DNA of 64,000 nt from Cephalotus follicularis. Taxonomy: Eukaryota > Streptophyta > Magnoliopsida > Oxalidales > Cephalotaceae. How positions within the stretch are numbered: position 1 is the stretch's first letter; every line of letters begins with the position of its first letter. A program made the translations under genes and the position numbers. Positions 33,307 to 43,839 of the stretch are shown here, one piece after another. The DNA is taken from assembly GCA_001972305.1 (NCBI GenBank), contig BDDD01000122.1, positions 682,001 to 746,000 on the forward strand, read 5' to 3'. The notes under the pieces were generated by a model. That model ran no database searches. It was not told where the DNA came from and worked only from the letters and a program-made list of their open reading frames with translations.

Positions 33307-35732
33307 ATTCTGTTTAAGTTGTTTCAATCTGTTTTATAAAACAGATTCTGGAATTTTATTATGTTTCTGAAATTCTGTTTCAGTTGTTTTACATTTTTGT
33401 TATATCTTTTCTGCAAATATATGTTTTATTGCGAGCAAAACTCTGCGAGTCTTTTTGTTCCATCTCACTAGTCCTTTGGACTAACCCCTCCTCTGTTTTT
33501 TGTTTTTAGTTCTGACAGGTTAGTCTGCTGAGCTCTGTCAGTTGGAGTCAGTCAGTCTGCTGAGGTAAGACCACAAGGGCATGCCTACCAGAGTCAACTT
33601 GCATATCATTCACAACATTAGCATTTAAATTTTTGCATTACTTACGTTTTTAGATAAATGTTTTATGGTTTTATTTAAAAGGGCTGAGCCCTGTTCAGAT
33701 TTTAAGTTTTGATAATATGGTTGAGGCAGAGCCCAACCCATACTTGTTTTCTATTTAAATTGTGGTCTGCTGAGGGCTGAGCCCATTTTATAAACTATGT
33801 TTTTCTTTACAGGGGGCATAATCCGATAAACGAATACTACATGCCCGATTTTCGTAAAAATTTAAGAGTTATTTTCAAGTTTTCAAAGAAAATTTTCTGT
33901 TTATTTAATGGTTTGAAGAAATTCTTCTCTTTAAAAATGTATTTATGAAACTCTGTTCTGCTGAACCTACGATGCGAGTCTCTATTGGGAGGCTTGACCT
34001 CGTAGTGGCCGCGACGGATCCCAGCGGGTTGGGTCCGGGCGTGTCACCGTTGGTACCGGTGTCGTTGCTAGTAGCAGTAACTTTAAATTTTTCAATGAAA
34101 TTCATAAAACAAAATTAATTAACTTTATTATATGTATGGAGGTATCGTTTAGTGTTGTGGACCACCCAATGTTTAGATATTCGGTTACAATCGATGCTAT
34201 TCCTCTAGCACAAAAGATATCTAAGAGGACTTTTGTTCGGGATTGTAGGAAAAATTTTAAAATAGAAAAATAGAAATTAATCGAATCCTACAAAGACATC
34301 ACTAGTTTTGCACTCACCTTGGATGTTTGGACCAGTAGTATAGGATGGGCTTTTGTGTGTAACTACACGCTATATAGATAAAAAAACTAGTTTGTCCAAA
34401 AACAAATCCTTTATTTCCGTGTCTTTAAACACTCACACACTGGTAATGATATTACTAGGGTAATAGAATCAGTTGCACACGAGTATAGCATGTATGATAA
34501 AACTGTCTGCATAAGTTTTGATAATACTACTTATAACAGCAATGCTATTGATATATTGAAGTAAAAACTGAATCCAATTTTAGATGATGCACTTTTTCAA
34601 GTTAGATGCTTATGTCATATTATTAATTTTATTGTATAAGATGGTTTGGCTACTACTAGAACTGTTATTGACAACGTCAGAAATGTCGTTATATATTTTA
34701 AATGGTCGTGTAGCAGAAAAGAGGAGTTTAGACAAATTTAAAATACAAGAGATTGATAGTTAATGTCTAGCACATACGTAATGTGCAAACGTGCGTACGA
34801 TTATATGTAACCACTATCTGATTACTATCTTGCATTGCTCTCGATTATCATAGTATTGAATATGGTTGAGATAATTGTTTAGTGGTAGTTAATTTTTTAA
34901 ACAAAATTGATGAATTGATTACTCTTTTCTCCGGTCAGCATTATAGTACTACCAATCTGATCGTATTTAAACTATATGAGATTTGTGCAATATTTGAAGA
35001 GTATATGGAAAACAACACTTTTGGAATAATGTGCAGGTTCATGGAGATCAAATTCCTCGAGTATTTCAAGAACATTCCTTTGTTATTTATGTTAACTGTT
35101 GTAGTAGATCATAGGATTAACTTGCAGGGTTTAGTGTATACTTTGGAACTGATCAAGGCATCCTTACCGACTACGCAGGTTATGTTGAGTACGATAGAGA
35201 TAGTATCTATGCTTTTTTGACTAACATGTTTGATATTTATATTCATAAGTTTTCAAATTCTGCAATTGTCCAACAAGTGCATGCTCCATCCTCGGATGAA
35301 GGTAAGGGCAAGCGCATATCAACCTTCATGAGCTTAGCATTTCTCAGCCCTTCTTCCTCAAGCCTATCCAATGGGTCGCGGGGTTTCCGCAAGGCGAGGA
35401 ACAATGAACTACAAATGTATCTTGCAAAGCAGCCACCATCGTTGTATATGCTGATTGAATAAGCGGATGAGATTGATGTCCTGGAGTGGTGGAAGACAAG
35501 GACTCGACAATATCTCGTTCTCTCGACCATGGCATAGGACTTGCTTACGTTCCCTGTATGAACCATTGCTTCGGATACTGCGTTATTAGTCAATGGGAGA
35601 GTTCTCAACGACGGACGTAGCACTTTGAGTCCATAATCGCTTTAGCTATGTATTTGTCTCAAAGACTGGATATATTGGGAGGCAAGGATGGCCGACATGA
35701 TAGATGAGGACACCCCAAGCGACGATGAATGA

Positions 35733-36587
35733 TTAGGTAGAAATGTACACTCCTGGCCCACATGAATATAAACTGTAAAGGGCTATAATAAAAAGAATGT
35801 GCACTACTGGTGCTCAATAGTATAATACTGGGAACGACTATATTAAATTACAACGTACACTCTTGGCTCGCATGAATATAAACTATGAACGGCAAAATAA
35901 TCAATCAAAATAATTCATTCTCGTACATTTGTCGACTTGTTTTATTTACGCTTTTTTTAATTTTGTATGAACATAACAGATGAATTTTGTGCTTAATATT
36001 AATTAGATTTCATGTTATTTGCTTTGAGTTTTTTGGATTTTTTGACCAGTCACGAACCAATACGAACCTTGAACCGCATCGGATCAGCCTGCAAAAAACC
36101 TGACCCTATCTCGGCATTAAAAAAAAAATCGGATCACTGTATAGGTCAGACCGAATCGGCTTGGCCTTGCCTGTGCCTAGCTTTACTTTCATTATTACGC
36201 TTAGCAGGCCACTCTCTATCTTTTTTATTTTAATTTTGTTATAATTATTTTTAGGGTTTTGACACAACTAGAAAAAACGTAAATTGAGATGGAAATTTGA
36301 GACTAGACTTAATTCTATCTTTATATGACTTGTTTTTATGCCATTCATCTCTCTTTTAAGTGTTTGTTGATGATAACCTTATTATTTCTTCAAGTCATCA
36401 TCGATTACTATGTATATTGTTTCATTCATGTTGTTGTTTTCCTTTGTTATTCTTGTTTTCTGTTAAGAAATTACTTTTGTCATATATATTTTTAAAACTA
36501 AATGTGTGATGTTTTGCTCTTGACTCAATGGAAATTATGAGAGTTGATATTTTGGATCCAAAATTTCCTGCACGGAGAAGTTGATTT
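35733..36587. other. hAT 3' flank and AT-rich spacer
   Basis: Contains a short diverged duplication around 35740-35880 (GTACACTCCTGGCCCACATG and GTACACTCTTGGCTCGCATG) and CGGATC-rich subterminal-like sequence (36040-36190) that probably ends hAT copy 2. No gene seen. Confidence 0.5.
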
Positions 36588-36946
36588 TGTTGGAAATTAT
36601 CTTGATTATTTGCTAACATTAATTGTGAGTATTTTGGATTACTAAATACGGGTAGGATATTGATCCATATTGAGACAAACTTATGAGCCAATATTGTTAA
36701 GTGATCTACTGTGTATGGGCTAGCATATTTCTTATGCATATTTGAGCTGGTGGTAAGTGTGGATTGTAGAAAACCATTGATTTGTTATGGGAAGGCCTTT
36801 AGGGTTTCCATATAAAAATGTATTTGGCTAGGTCCATTCTCTTGCCTAAGGATTACGTTATCAACCCATTTGAGAGCCACCTTCTGGAGTTAGGAAAAGG
36901 AGGAGAAGAACTAGCCCTATTTTGCTGCTAATCTCTGCAATGGCTC
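36588..36946 (+). repeat. Direct repeat, copy 1 (~360 bp)
   Basis: Begins TGTTGGAAATTATCTTGATT and runs to about ATGGCTC. It shares clear similarity over its whole length with 37893-38251. Contains GAGAGCCACCTTCTGGAGTT and AGGAGGAGAAGAACTA. It looks like a retroelement terminal or leader segment, but no target duplication was found. Confidence 0.65.
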
Positions 36947-37336
36947 CACTTTTATTGATGAAAGTCACTTTGTGAATAGTCATCTCTTTTTTGTGTTATT
37001 GATAACTTAAATATTTTATTTATGCACGTAAGATTTGTTTTTACTGGTTAGCTTACATCATTTAAAATCTTAAGATCTTAAACATGACAATGTTGAAGCA
37101 TTGAAAATCCTCGAGGTACTAGTGTTTAATTTTTTAAGCATGGCTATTTTATCAAAAATGTTGATGATTTTAAGGTATTTACTTTACATATCAAGTGTGA
37201 CAATATGGCGAAAATTATAATTATTGATCATGATTTATGATTTTGGTAATATCATTTTGTGATAGATATCATGTTTTATATATGTGCACATTTTGTATGA
37301 CATGTCATTTCACATAAAGTATTGAGACTGGTGTCT

Positions 37337-37440
37337 GTCTCAAGTATGACTGTTAGTTAGTCACCTATTGAGTATATTTCGTAACACTAGTCTCAAGCAT
37401 GACTATTAATTAGTCACATGTTGAGTATGTTTCATAATGA
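37337..37440. repeat. Diverged ~52-bp tandem duplication
   Basis: GTCTCAAGTATGACTGTTAG followed by TTAGTCACCTATTGAG is repeated as GTCTCAAGCATGACTATTAA followed by TTAGTCACATGTTGAG. The rest of 36947-37892 is AT-rich with no gene. Confidence 0.6.
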
Positions 37441-37892
37441 AACCTGTTGTAAGCCTGTGATATATATTTGAGGATCAAGACATAGTGGTTTTCTTGGGAA
37501 GTCTTGAAATTTCTAATTTTGCTTAGAGAAATCAAAATTTTCATGTTTTAGAGAAATCACGGACTAATAATGAATAACATATTTTGATATCACATTTTGC
37601 ATGCTATTTCATTGCCACACTACCATATCTAGATCTATGTTTGTAAAGTTATTGACATGTTTGACATAGATTGTCTTATGTATATTAATACTATATAGAC
37701 AGTTATTATTCTATGTTTGTAACTTTATGAAATTAGATCTTATTTGAAGTGATGTCTCATGATCAAGTTTTTTTTTTTAAAAAAAAACTTGTGATCACAA
37801 TTAAAATTAGTTATTCTACCCAAAAACCGTTTTTTAAAAGTAATATATTTAAAATTCTTAGAACTATAATTAATGTTGTCCAAATGAGTGAA

Positions 37893-38251
37893 TGCTGGAA
37901 ATTATCTCGATTATGGGATAATATTAATTGTGAGTATTTTGATTTACTAAATACGGGTAGCATATTGATCCATATTGAGACAAGCTTGTGGTCCAATATT
38001 GCTAAGTGATCTATTGTGTATGGGCTAGCACACTTCTTAGTGCAGATATAGGCTGGTGGTAAGTGTTAGTTGTAGGAAACTATTGGTTTGTTATCGGAAG
38101 GCCTTTTGGGTTTCCATATAAATTGCATTTGGTTAGGTCTTTGCTCCTGCCTTACGATTATTTAATCAACCCATTTGAGAGCCACCTTTAGGAGTTAGGA
38201 AAAGGAGGAGAAGAACTAACCCTATTCCATTGCTAATCTCTGCTATGACTC
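37893..38251 (+). repeat. Direct repeat, copy 2 (~360 bp)
   Basis: Begins TGCTGGAAATTATCTCGATT and ends near ATGACTC. Same order of motifs as copy 1 with roughly one difference in seven by eye. The 38252-39069 stretch that follows holds a short duplicated segment (TTTGAAGAAAATA...CACGTCCAATAAAAAA at about 38490-38620) and no gene. Confidence 0.65.
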
Positions 38252-39173
38252 AGTCAACGTTGAATCATAAAGATTTATCGCGGTAAACATCGAGACGAGT
38301 CTACTTGATTTCGTTATTCCACTGCATAATTCAAATATGGCTCAACTAAGTACGATCTTCATTCATCGATTCTAGGTGTTCTAATATTGTATATGATCCA
38401 TTTAATTTCAACAGATTTTACCCGGTGGTTGGTCTACATAGCATTACCAAATACTACAAATTAATTTAATATCGCATATAGGTTTATGGTTTGAAGAAAA
38501 TAACACGTGTCATACACGTCCAATAAAAAAAGTCCCTACCTTGTTTGGTTTGAAGAAAATAGCACTGTGTCATATATGGAAAAAGACTGTTTATATACAT
38601 AGACACGTCCAATAAAAAACCTATATAAATTCCAAGCATATATTTTCTCTACCTTGTTTACAACAAGTCCAATAAAAAAAACACAAATAACTTTCCATAC
38701 ATTGCATTGGAATTCCAGATTGAGTCCAATTGTTCCAATGCCGGATAGTTTTATAGAATCACTACTATTGATTTCCACTTCCAAGTTTGCTGGTCATGTC
38801 ATCACTCTGTTCTAACAATAATTCCCTGATTTTACCGTAACAGTATTGTGACTTCGATACTTTTGAAAGAGATAATTTGTTTGTTTGATCCTATCATAAA
38901 ATCTTGATTGTTACACCAAAAATTTTCAATGGAGTCTCTTGTGGTGATTGGTCAGTCATATGCTTATACTGATGTGCTCAAATGTGGTCTTGTAAAGCAA
39001 GTGTGAAGAATATTTTATTAACTTGTTATGTGTTGTTTTTGAAAGATTGGTTTTCTTCTTGTAATGTAGATGGATGATAAGATTTGTGCAGTAGTTTTGG
39101 GTTCAACAACAATTGTTCTAGTTGTGGGTCATTTAATTATCGAATATTATAGATCAAAGAGTAGAAGTCAATC

Positions 39174-41121
39174 TGTAGCACCCCGACCCGAGTCCACTTT
39201 AAGCTCAAAGCGAACTACGAAGATCGGTTGCGCTACGTTGGGTGTGAAACGTTACCACCTTAGGTACTCTTTTCTAAAAGTACATAACATCATAAATTCA
39301 CGTCTTACAAAATCGTGCATAACCTTCAAATCATCTTTACTCATAATCATCTTTAAAAAATGTCATAACCATATCATAGGTTTACATTACACAGGATCAC
39401 TATTCTACATAAACACATATTACAGCGGAAAAACATTATTCTTATTACATAACAAAACATAATGCGAATATCATCGCATAGCCTTCGTTTTCTCAAAAAA
39501 ATTCCTTCTTAAGAGCTTCCTCTAAGCTCGCATCTCCACTCATTCATTTCCTGAAAACATTTTATTTGAAAACAACATTGAAAGGAATGAGCTCAAAATA
39601 GCTCAGTAAGGTGTTTTTATAGTAAACACATTTCATCATAACATTTTTCTAGTCAAAATATATATAACTAGAACATTTCATAAAACATATCACTTTTCTA
39701 GTTAATATCATAACTAGATCATTTCGTAAACATGGAAATCATAAAAACCTTAATGAACCCTTTTCATCACTTCACCGGGGCATTGTGCACTCCCCGACTA
39801 CTATCCTTACATCACATGCATGTCCGTGAGCACGCTCGGCTCCATTAACTTTGAGCAATCTCGCTCCTTCTCCCCTTGGATTACAAACCAAGGGCGGTTC
39901 ATTCATCATTTACTTTGAGTGATCAGCTCAAAGTAACCATAAAAATCATTTCATAACATCTCTTTCACAATCCATAAACTTTTCTTTCATTGGAGTAATT
40001 GACTCAAATAGTTCATAAAAATCAGTTTTGCATCACTTTGCGAAATCTAGTAATTCATATAGAATTAAGCCTTTTCAGTAAAAACTTAAAACATGAACAT
40101 TAAAGTAGACATATTTACAAATTCAGAAAGCTCAAGATCACAACAATTGGTTGAGAATTGAATCCTCTACGAATTTTTGAAAGTGGCTGATTTCTTAAGG
40201 AAACAGGGCATGAGCAGTAAAATGAATCCTTGATTTTAATCAAGAATTCGACATAATTTCGAGATTAATAAAACATAACAGTTAAAGAGGACATCTTAAG
40301 GTTTTCAAAACATCCAGCCATTTAATTTTTCATAAAGAAACGAGTGAGATATGATTTAAATAAGCTACTGCATAATCCAGGAATAGAACAGTGCCTGAAC
40401 AGAAATTTAAAACTTGGATTTCCATCAAGAAAACGATAGAATCTTGAAACATGCAAAGCATAACATTTAAAGAAGACATCTTAAAGTTTCCAGAACAGCA
40501 AACCATTCGAAAATCCATTGAGAATTGAACAAGTTATCGATTGAACAATCTGCTGCATACTTAAGAGCAAAACAGGGGAAGTTTTAATAATAGTGGGTAT
40601 AAAATTTCCTTACCTTAGCTTTAGAATTCCTTTCTCTATTGCTTTCCACAAATTCTACACTTCACACTCTGCAGGATTACTCTCTTTCTCAGCTCAAATT
40701 GACTGAGTTCAAGGTTCTTTGCCATTAAATAGAAGGATGGCTTCTTGGGTAAGTTTCTTCCCCACTCTCACAAATTTAATTCTCTCTCCATGTGACAAGA
40801 ATTTAACCAATCCAAGTGTTGCACTTGTTAGATCCCCAGATATCACCTTTTAGCATCTTCCCCTGGCCTGCCACGTGTCCCCAATTAAAGAATTTTACTT
40901 ACAAAATGCCAAAAAATCAGATTTTACCTTTGTCTGCAGCTTAAAGCGTCGACCGTTTCTTCTAAGCGTCGGCGCTTAAGGGTTTTACCTGACTTTTTCA
41001 CCTCTATCCCGACTAAGGCGCTGACGCTTTGTCACAAAGCGTCGACGCTTTATGTCAGCTGACACATATAACTTCAGCGCGTCGACGTTTAATATTTTAC
41101 ATGGAAATTTGGGTCCTTACA
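39174..41121 (-). mobile_element. Solo LTR LTR-E (1,948 bp) inside the Harbinger transposase
   Basis: On the plus strand it reads TGTAGCACCCCGACCCGAGT ... TTTGGGTCCTTACA, with a perfect CAATC duplication (39169-39173, 41122-41126). The reverse complement starts TGTAAGGACCCAAATTTCC, matching the start style of LTR-1, A and B, so minus orientation is preferred. In that orientation a GTCGAC word array (41095-40938) comes first, then a donor-like CTAAGGTAAGGAAA near 40610. Its plus-strand left end is almost identical to LTR-D for about 85 bp. Confidence 0.85.
40938..41095 (-). repeat. GTCGAC-core word array in LTR-E
   Basis: Six words in 160 bp: AAAGCGTCGACCGTTT, TAAGCGTCGGCGCTTA, AAGGCGCTGACGCTTT, AAAGCGTCGACGCTTT (a perfect 16-bp palindrome), CGCGTCGACGTTTA, plus GTCAGCTGAC. 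The CGCTGACGCTTT...AAAGCGTCGACGCTTT pair is shared with LTR-D. Confidence 0.75.
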
Positions 41122-42149
41122 CAATCTATCTATAGGATTAGAGATCATATACCAAGACAACCATTTATTGATCGGGCTTATTTGAAGGAGGTGGATATGG
41201 ACAATTTATTGTGTAGAGGTGACATCCATTGCGTAGACCAAATACGAATGAGACCCCTAAGCTTTTATGCACTATGTAATGTCCTTACTAGGTATAACTT
41301 AGTACGGTCGACAAAAAACATGTCTATTAAGGAACAAGAGCTACGCTTTGTTCACTGCATAAGACATAATGTGAGATTTCGAGTGTTGGCGAGAAGGTTT
41401 CATCGGTTATTTGAAACTTGTCATCAATATTTTAAGGTAGTGCTAAAATCAGTGTTGAAGCTATATAAATATATTATTAGGGCACCAAATGATTCCACCC
41501 CTCCAAAGATAATAAATAGTCGAAGGTTTTTCCCATATTTTGAGGTAATCACATAATGAAACTACATTTATTTTTTATAAGTACTAATTTTTTGTTAGGA
41601 CCCAATTACCTTTTATTAATCATTATGTAATAATTAATCATAGGATTATGTAGGAGCCATGAATGGAACTCATGTTCGTGCATTTATTCCCTTAGAAATT
41701 GAAGGAAGGTTTCCTAGTCGAAAAGGGGGAACAACACAAAATGTCTTAGCTGCCATTACTTTTGACTTAAAATTCAGTTATTTATTAGCTGGTTAGGAAG
41801 GAAGTGCACGCCATTATGGAATTTTGAACAATACACAATCAAGATCCCAAGGATTTAAAATTCTAGAAGGTAATATTGAACTAAAGTTTACTTTAATATA
41901 AACAAATTAAAAATATATATATGTGTGATGACTTCTTTCTTGTAAATTTGTAGGCAAATTTTACCTAGGTGATACTGGTTATGGCATCCGAGCTGGAATT
42001 TTTTTATCGTATCATGATGTTCGATATCATTTAAATGAGTTTGGTGATGAATGCCTCCCTGAAAATGAGAAGGAACTATTCAATCATCGTTCTTTTTTAC
42101 GAACTACTATTGAATGAGGGTTTGGGGTTTTGAAGAAACGCTTTCGTGT

Positions 42150-43272
42150 TGTTGGGTTTTGTCTAACAATCCTGGTTTTGATGATAACAAAGTACCTAAC
42201 TTGTTTTTTGATGTGAAGAAATGATTAAACAAAACAAAACAAGAAAGTGCATAAACAGACAAAAGCGTCGCTGGTCTAAAGATAAGCGTCAGTGCTTAAG
42301 GGCAAGCCAACGAAAGAGAAATTGCTTAAAGCGCCGACGGTCACAAGAAAGCGTCAGCGGTTTAGACCAAGGCGCCAACGCTTAAGGAACACATATCAGA
42401 GCTTTATTCCAGAGACTTGTAAAATTCTGTGATTGACTCAAAGCGACGACGCTCTGAAGAAAGCGTCAGCGCTTGAAGTAAAATAGTCGATACTCAGAAC
42501 AAAGTTTCAGCGGTTTGAGCGAGAAATTCAAATCCAAGCACATAATGGTAACATAAGCGTCGACGTTTTGTGTAACTCCGTCGACGCTTTGCGCGCTGGA
42601 AACATTAATTAAAGCATCTTTTCAAAGCCGTGTTACAACGACAAGTTCCAATGCAACTCCAACGGCTCTATTAGCTCTCCAACGGCTACAAACTGAAAAA
42701 TACAATAAATAGAAGCTAAGAACAAAGATCAAAGAAGAGAATAACAAGATACAAACGAAAAGGAACATCAATAGCAAAAACTACAACTTTCAAATCTATC
42801 AAAGCTTGTGTCAAGTGCTTTATCGCCTATGTTGTAATCATATTTGAGAGCTACCATCTGTGAGATTACTTAGCTAAATCCAACCTTTGAGAGGTTATCT
42901 TCAAACACAAAATAATCTTTGATTGTAATAGGGGAGTGAACCTTAGTGAGATAATCAAGAGGAGTGAACTCTTAGTAGGATTGTCAAAGGGGAGTGAACC
43001 CATTAGTGATTGAGGTCAATCACTAAAACTTGTAAGGTGTTTTTGATTTGCACCCGGAACCCAAAATCAAAATGTACTAGAAGGAGTCTAGTGGGGAAAG
43101 TGGATGTAGACAAGAGTTAGCCGAACCACTATAAACCGTGTTTGCAATCTCTCTAACTCTATCTCTCTTTACTTATTTTGTTTAATTGTTCTTGAGTGCT
43201 TGTTTAATTTTCATAGTTTAATTTATCTTTTCCGCAAATCCCATCTCTTTAGGTTGCCATATAGGATTTTCA
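42150..43272. mobile_element. Solo LTR LTR-F (1,123 bp), copia-like ends, inside the Harbinger transposase
   Basis: Starts TGTTGGGTTTTGTCTAACAA and ends ATATAGGATTTTCA, with a perfect CGTGT duplication (42145-42149, 43273-43277). Excision restores the transposase frame. The termini are unlike those of LTR-1, A, B, D and E and resemble Ty1/copia LTRs. Yet it contains a GTCGAC-type word array at 42265-42595. Also contains several AGTGAACC/GGGGAGTGAACC units at 42930-43010. Confidence 0.85.
42265..42595. repeat. GTCGAC-core word array in LTR-F
   Basis: About eleven words: AAAGCGTCGCTGGTCT, TAAGCGTCAGTGCTTA, AAAGCGCCGACGGTC, AAAGCGTCAGCGGTTT, AAGGCGCCAACGCTTA, AAAGCGACGACGCTCT, AAAGCGTCAGCGCTTG, AAAGTTTCAGCGGTTT, TAAGCGTCGACGTTTT, CCGTCGACGCTTTG. 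The AAGCG arms are better conserved than the centre. Spacers are unique. Confidence 0.7.
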
Positions 43273-43839
43273 CGTGTGTTAAATGTTGAACCATTTTGGT
43301 CATTTACCACACAAGTTGATATAGTTTTGGCATGTCGTGTCATTCATAATCATATACTGGGAGTTGATCCTGATGACCCGGTGATTCAAAAGGAAGACGA
43401 TGAAATACGGTCACAAAGTGAAAGGCATACACAAATAGAAGAGAGAGAGAGAGAGAAAAATAGAGAACGGTTGGCTAAAAGGGATAACATGGTTAGGCCG
43501 TGTCGACTGACTACAGAGTTAGAAGATGCGTATAAAATTTTTTCTTGTTTTGAATTAAAACTTTTGTTACAGTTTTTATTGTTTTTGATTGTATGTTTTG
43601 ACTTTTGTACGGATATTTGATTATTTCTTTTCGGTTTTCTATGAATATTTGGAGACTTTTGTTTGAATGAAGGGTGTTAATTTCTTATTTCACTATAATT
43701 TAATACATTGTATGCCGGTTTATTCTTTTGGCAAGCTTTATTCTTTTCTTTATATGATATATAAAATACTTATGAGGGTTTGATGTAGGAATGGGCAAAA
43801 GAATGGGTAAAGGATAAGAATTAATATGGACAAAACCAA

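Larger units (their letters stand above)
30655..34046. mobile_element. Solo LTR LTR-C (3,392 bp), interrupted by LTR-D
   Basis: Starts TGTGACATCCGTGTCCC and ends TTGGGTCCGGGCGTGTCA, with a perfect CCGTT duplication (30650-30654, 34047-34051) inside the hAT pseudogene. Contents: TA, GT and CT microsatellites (30957-31112), a GC-rich block (31110-31620) with long but low-complexity ORFs that look non-coding, LTR-D at 32161-32513, a 165-bp tandem duplication (32977-33306), and an AG|GTAAG-like site near 33562. No GTCGAC array. No gag or pol, so a solo LTR. Confidence 0.8.
25071..35732 (+). pseudogene. hAT transposase pseudogene (copy 2), split by nested solo LTRs
   Basis: Three host segments join into one degraded hAT transposase: 25071-25391, 30615/30620-30654 and 34047/34052-35732. 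The first begins MDDSKIQPLDDSQFDIF and reaches a BED-like CKVCNVKYYVYQK. The middle 40 bp bridges two LTRs. The third contains FSVVDHPMFRYSV, KISKRTFVRDC, LTLDVWTSSIGWAF, FQVRCLCHIINF, IPLLFMLTVVVDHRI and the C-terminal dimerisation region (NELQMYLAKQPP, EWWKTRTRQYLVLSTMA). The junctions align with copy 1 at 8130-7960, which confirms that the LTRs landed inside the gene. Many stops and frameshifts are present. Subterminal CGGATC-rich sequence near 36040-36140 probably marks the transposon 3' end. Confidence 0.75.
39070..43617 (+). pseudogene. PIF/Harbinger transposase (HARBI1-like) pseudogene
   Basis: Pieces: 39070-39173, 41122/41127-41545, 41644-41869, 41954-42149, 43278-43617. Introns of 98 and 84 bp have GT-AG ends. 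Across LTR-E the frame continues as SRSQS|IYRIRDHIPRQPF; across LTR-F as KKRFRV|LNVEPFWSF. Family landmarks: YVGAMNGTHVRAFIP, QNVLAAITFDLKFSYLLAG, FYLGDTGYGIRAG, TTIE, GFGVLKKRF, IVLACRVIHNHI, GVDPDD. The first catalytic Asp (usually GALDGTH) is Asn in GAMNGTH; stops replace Trp after LLAG and the residue after TTIE. It is therefore inactive, although the C-terminal portion is well kept. Confidence 0.8.

Noticed and set aside
39061-39462. 130-residue plus-strand ORF with a hydrophobic N-terminus as a small membrane protein
   Set aside because: Its first third is the start of the Harbinger transposase and the rest is LTR-E read through the insertion junction.
32161-41121. LTR-D and LTR-E as a 5'/3' LTR pair
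   Set aside because: They have different perfect duplications (GTTTT and CAATC) and lie in different host elements.
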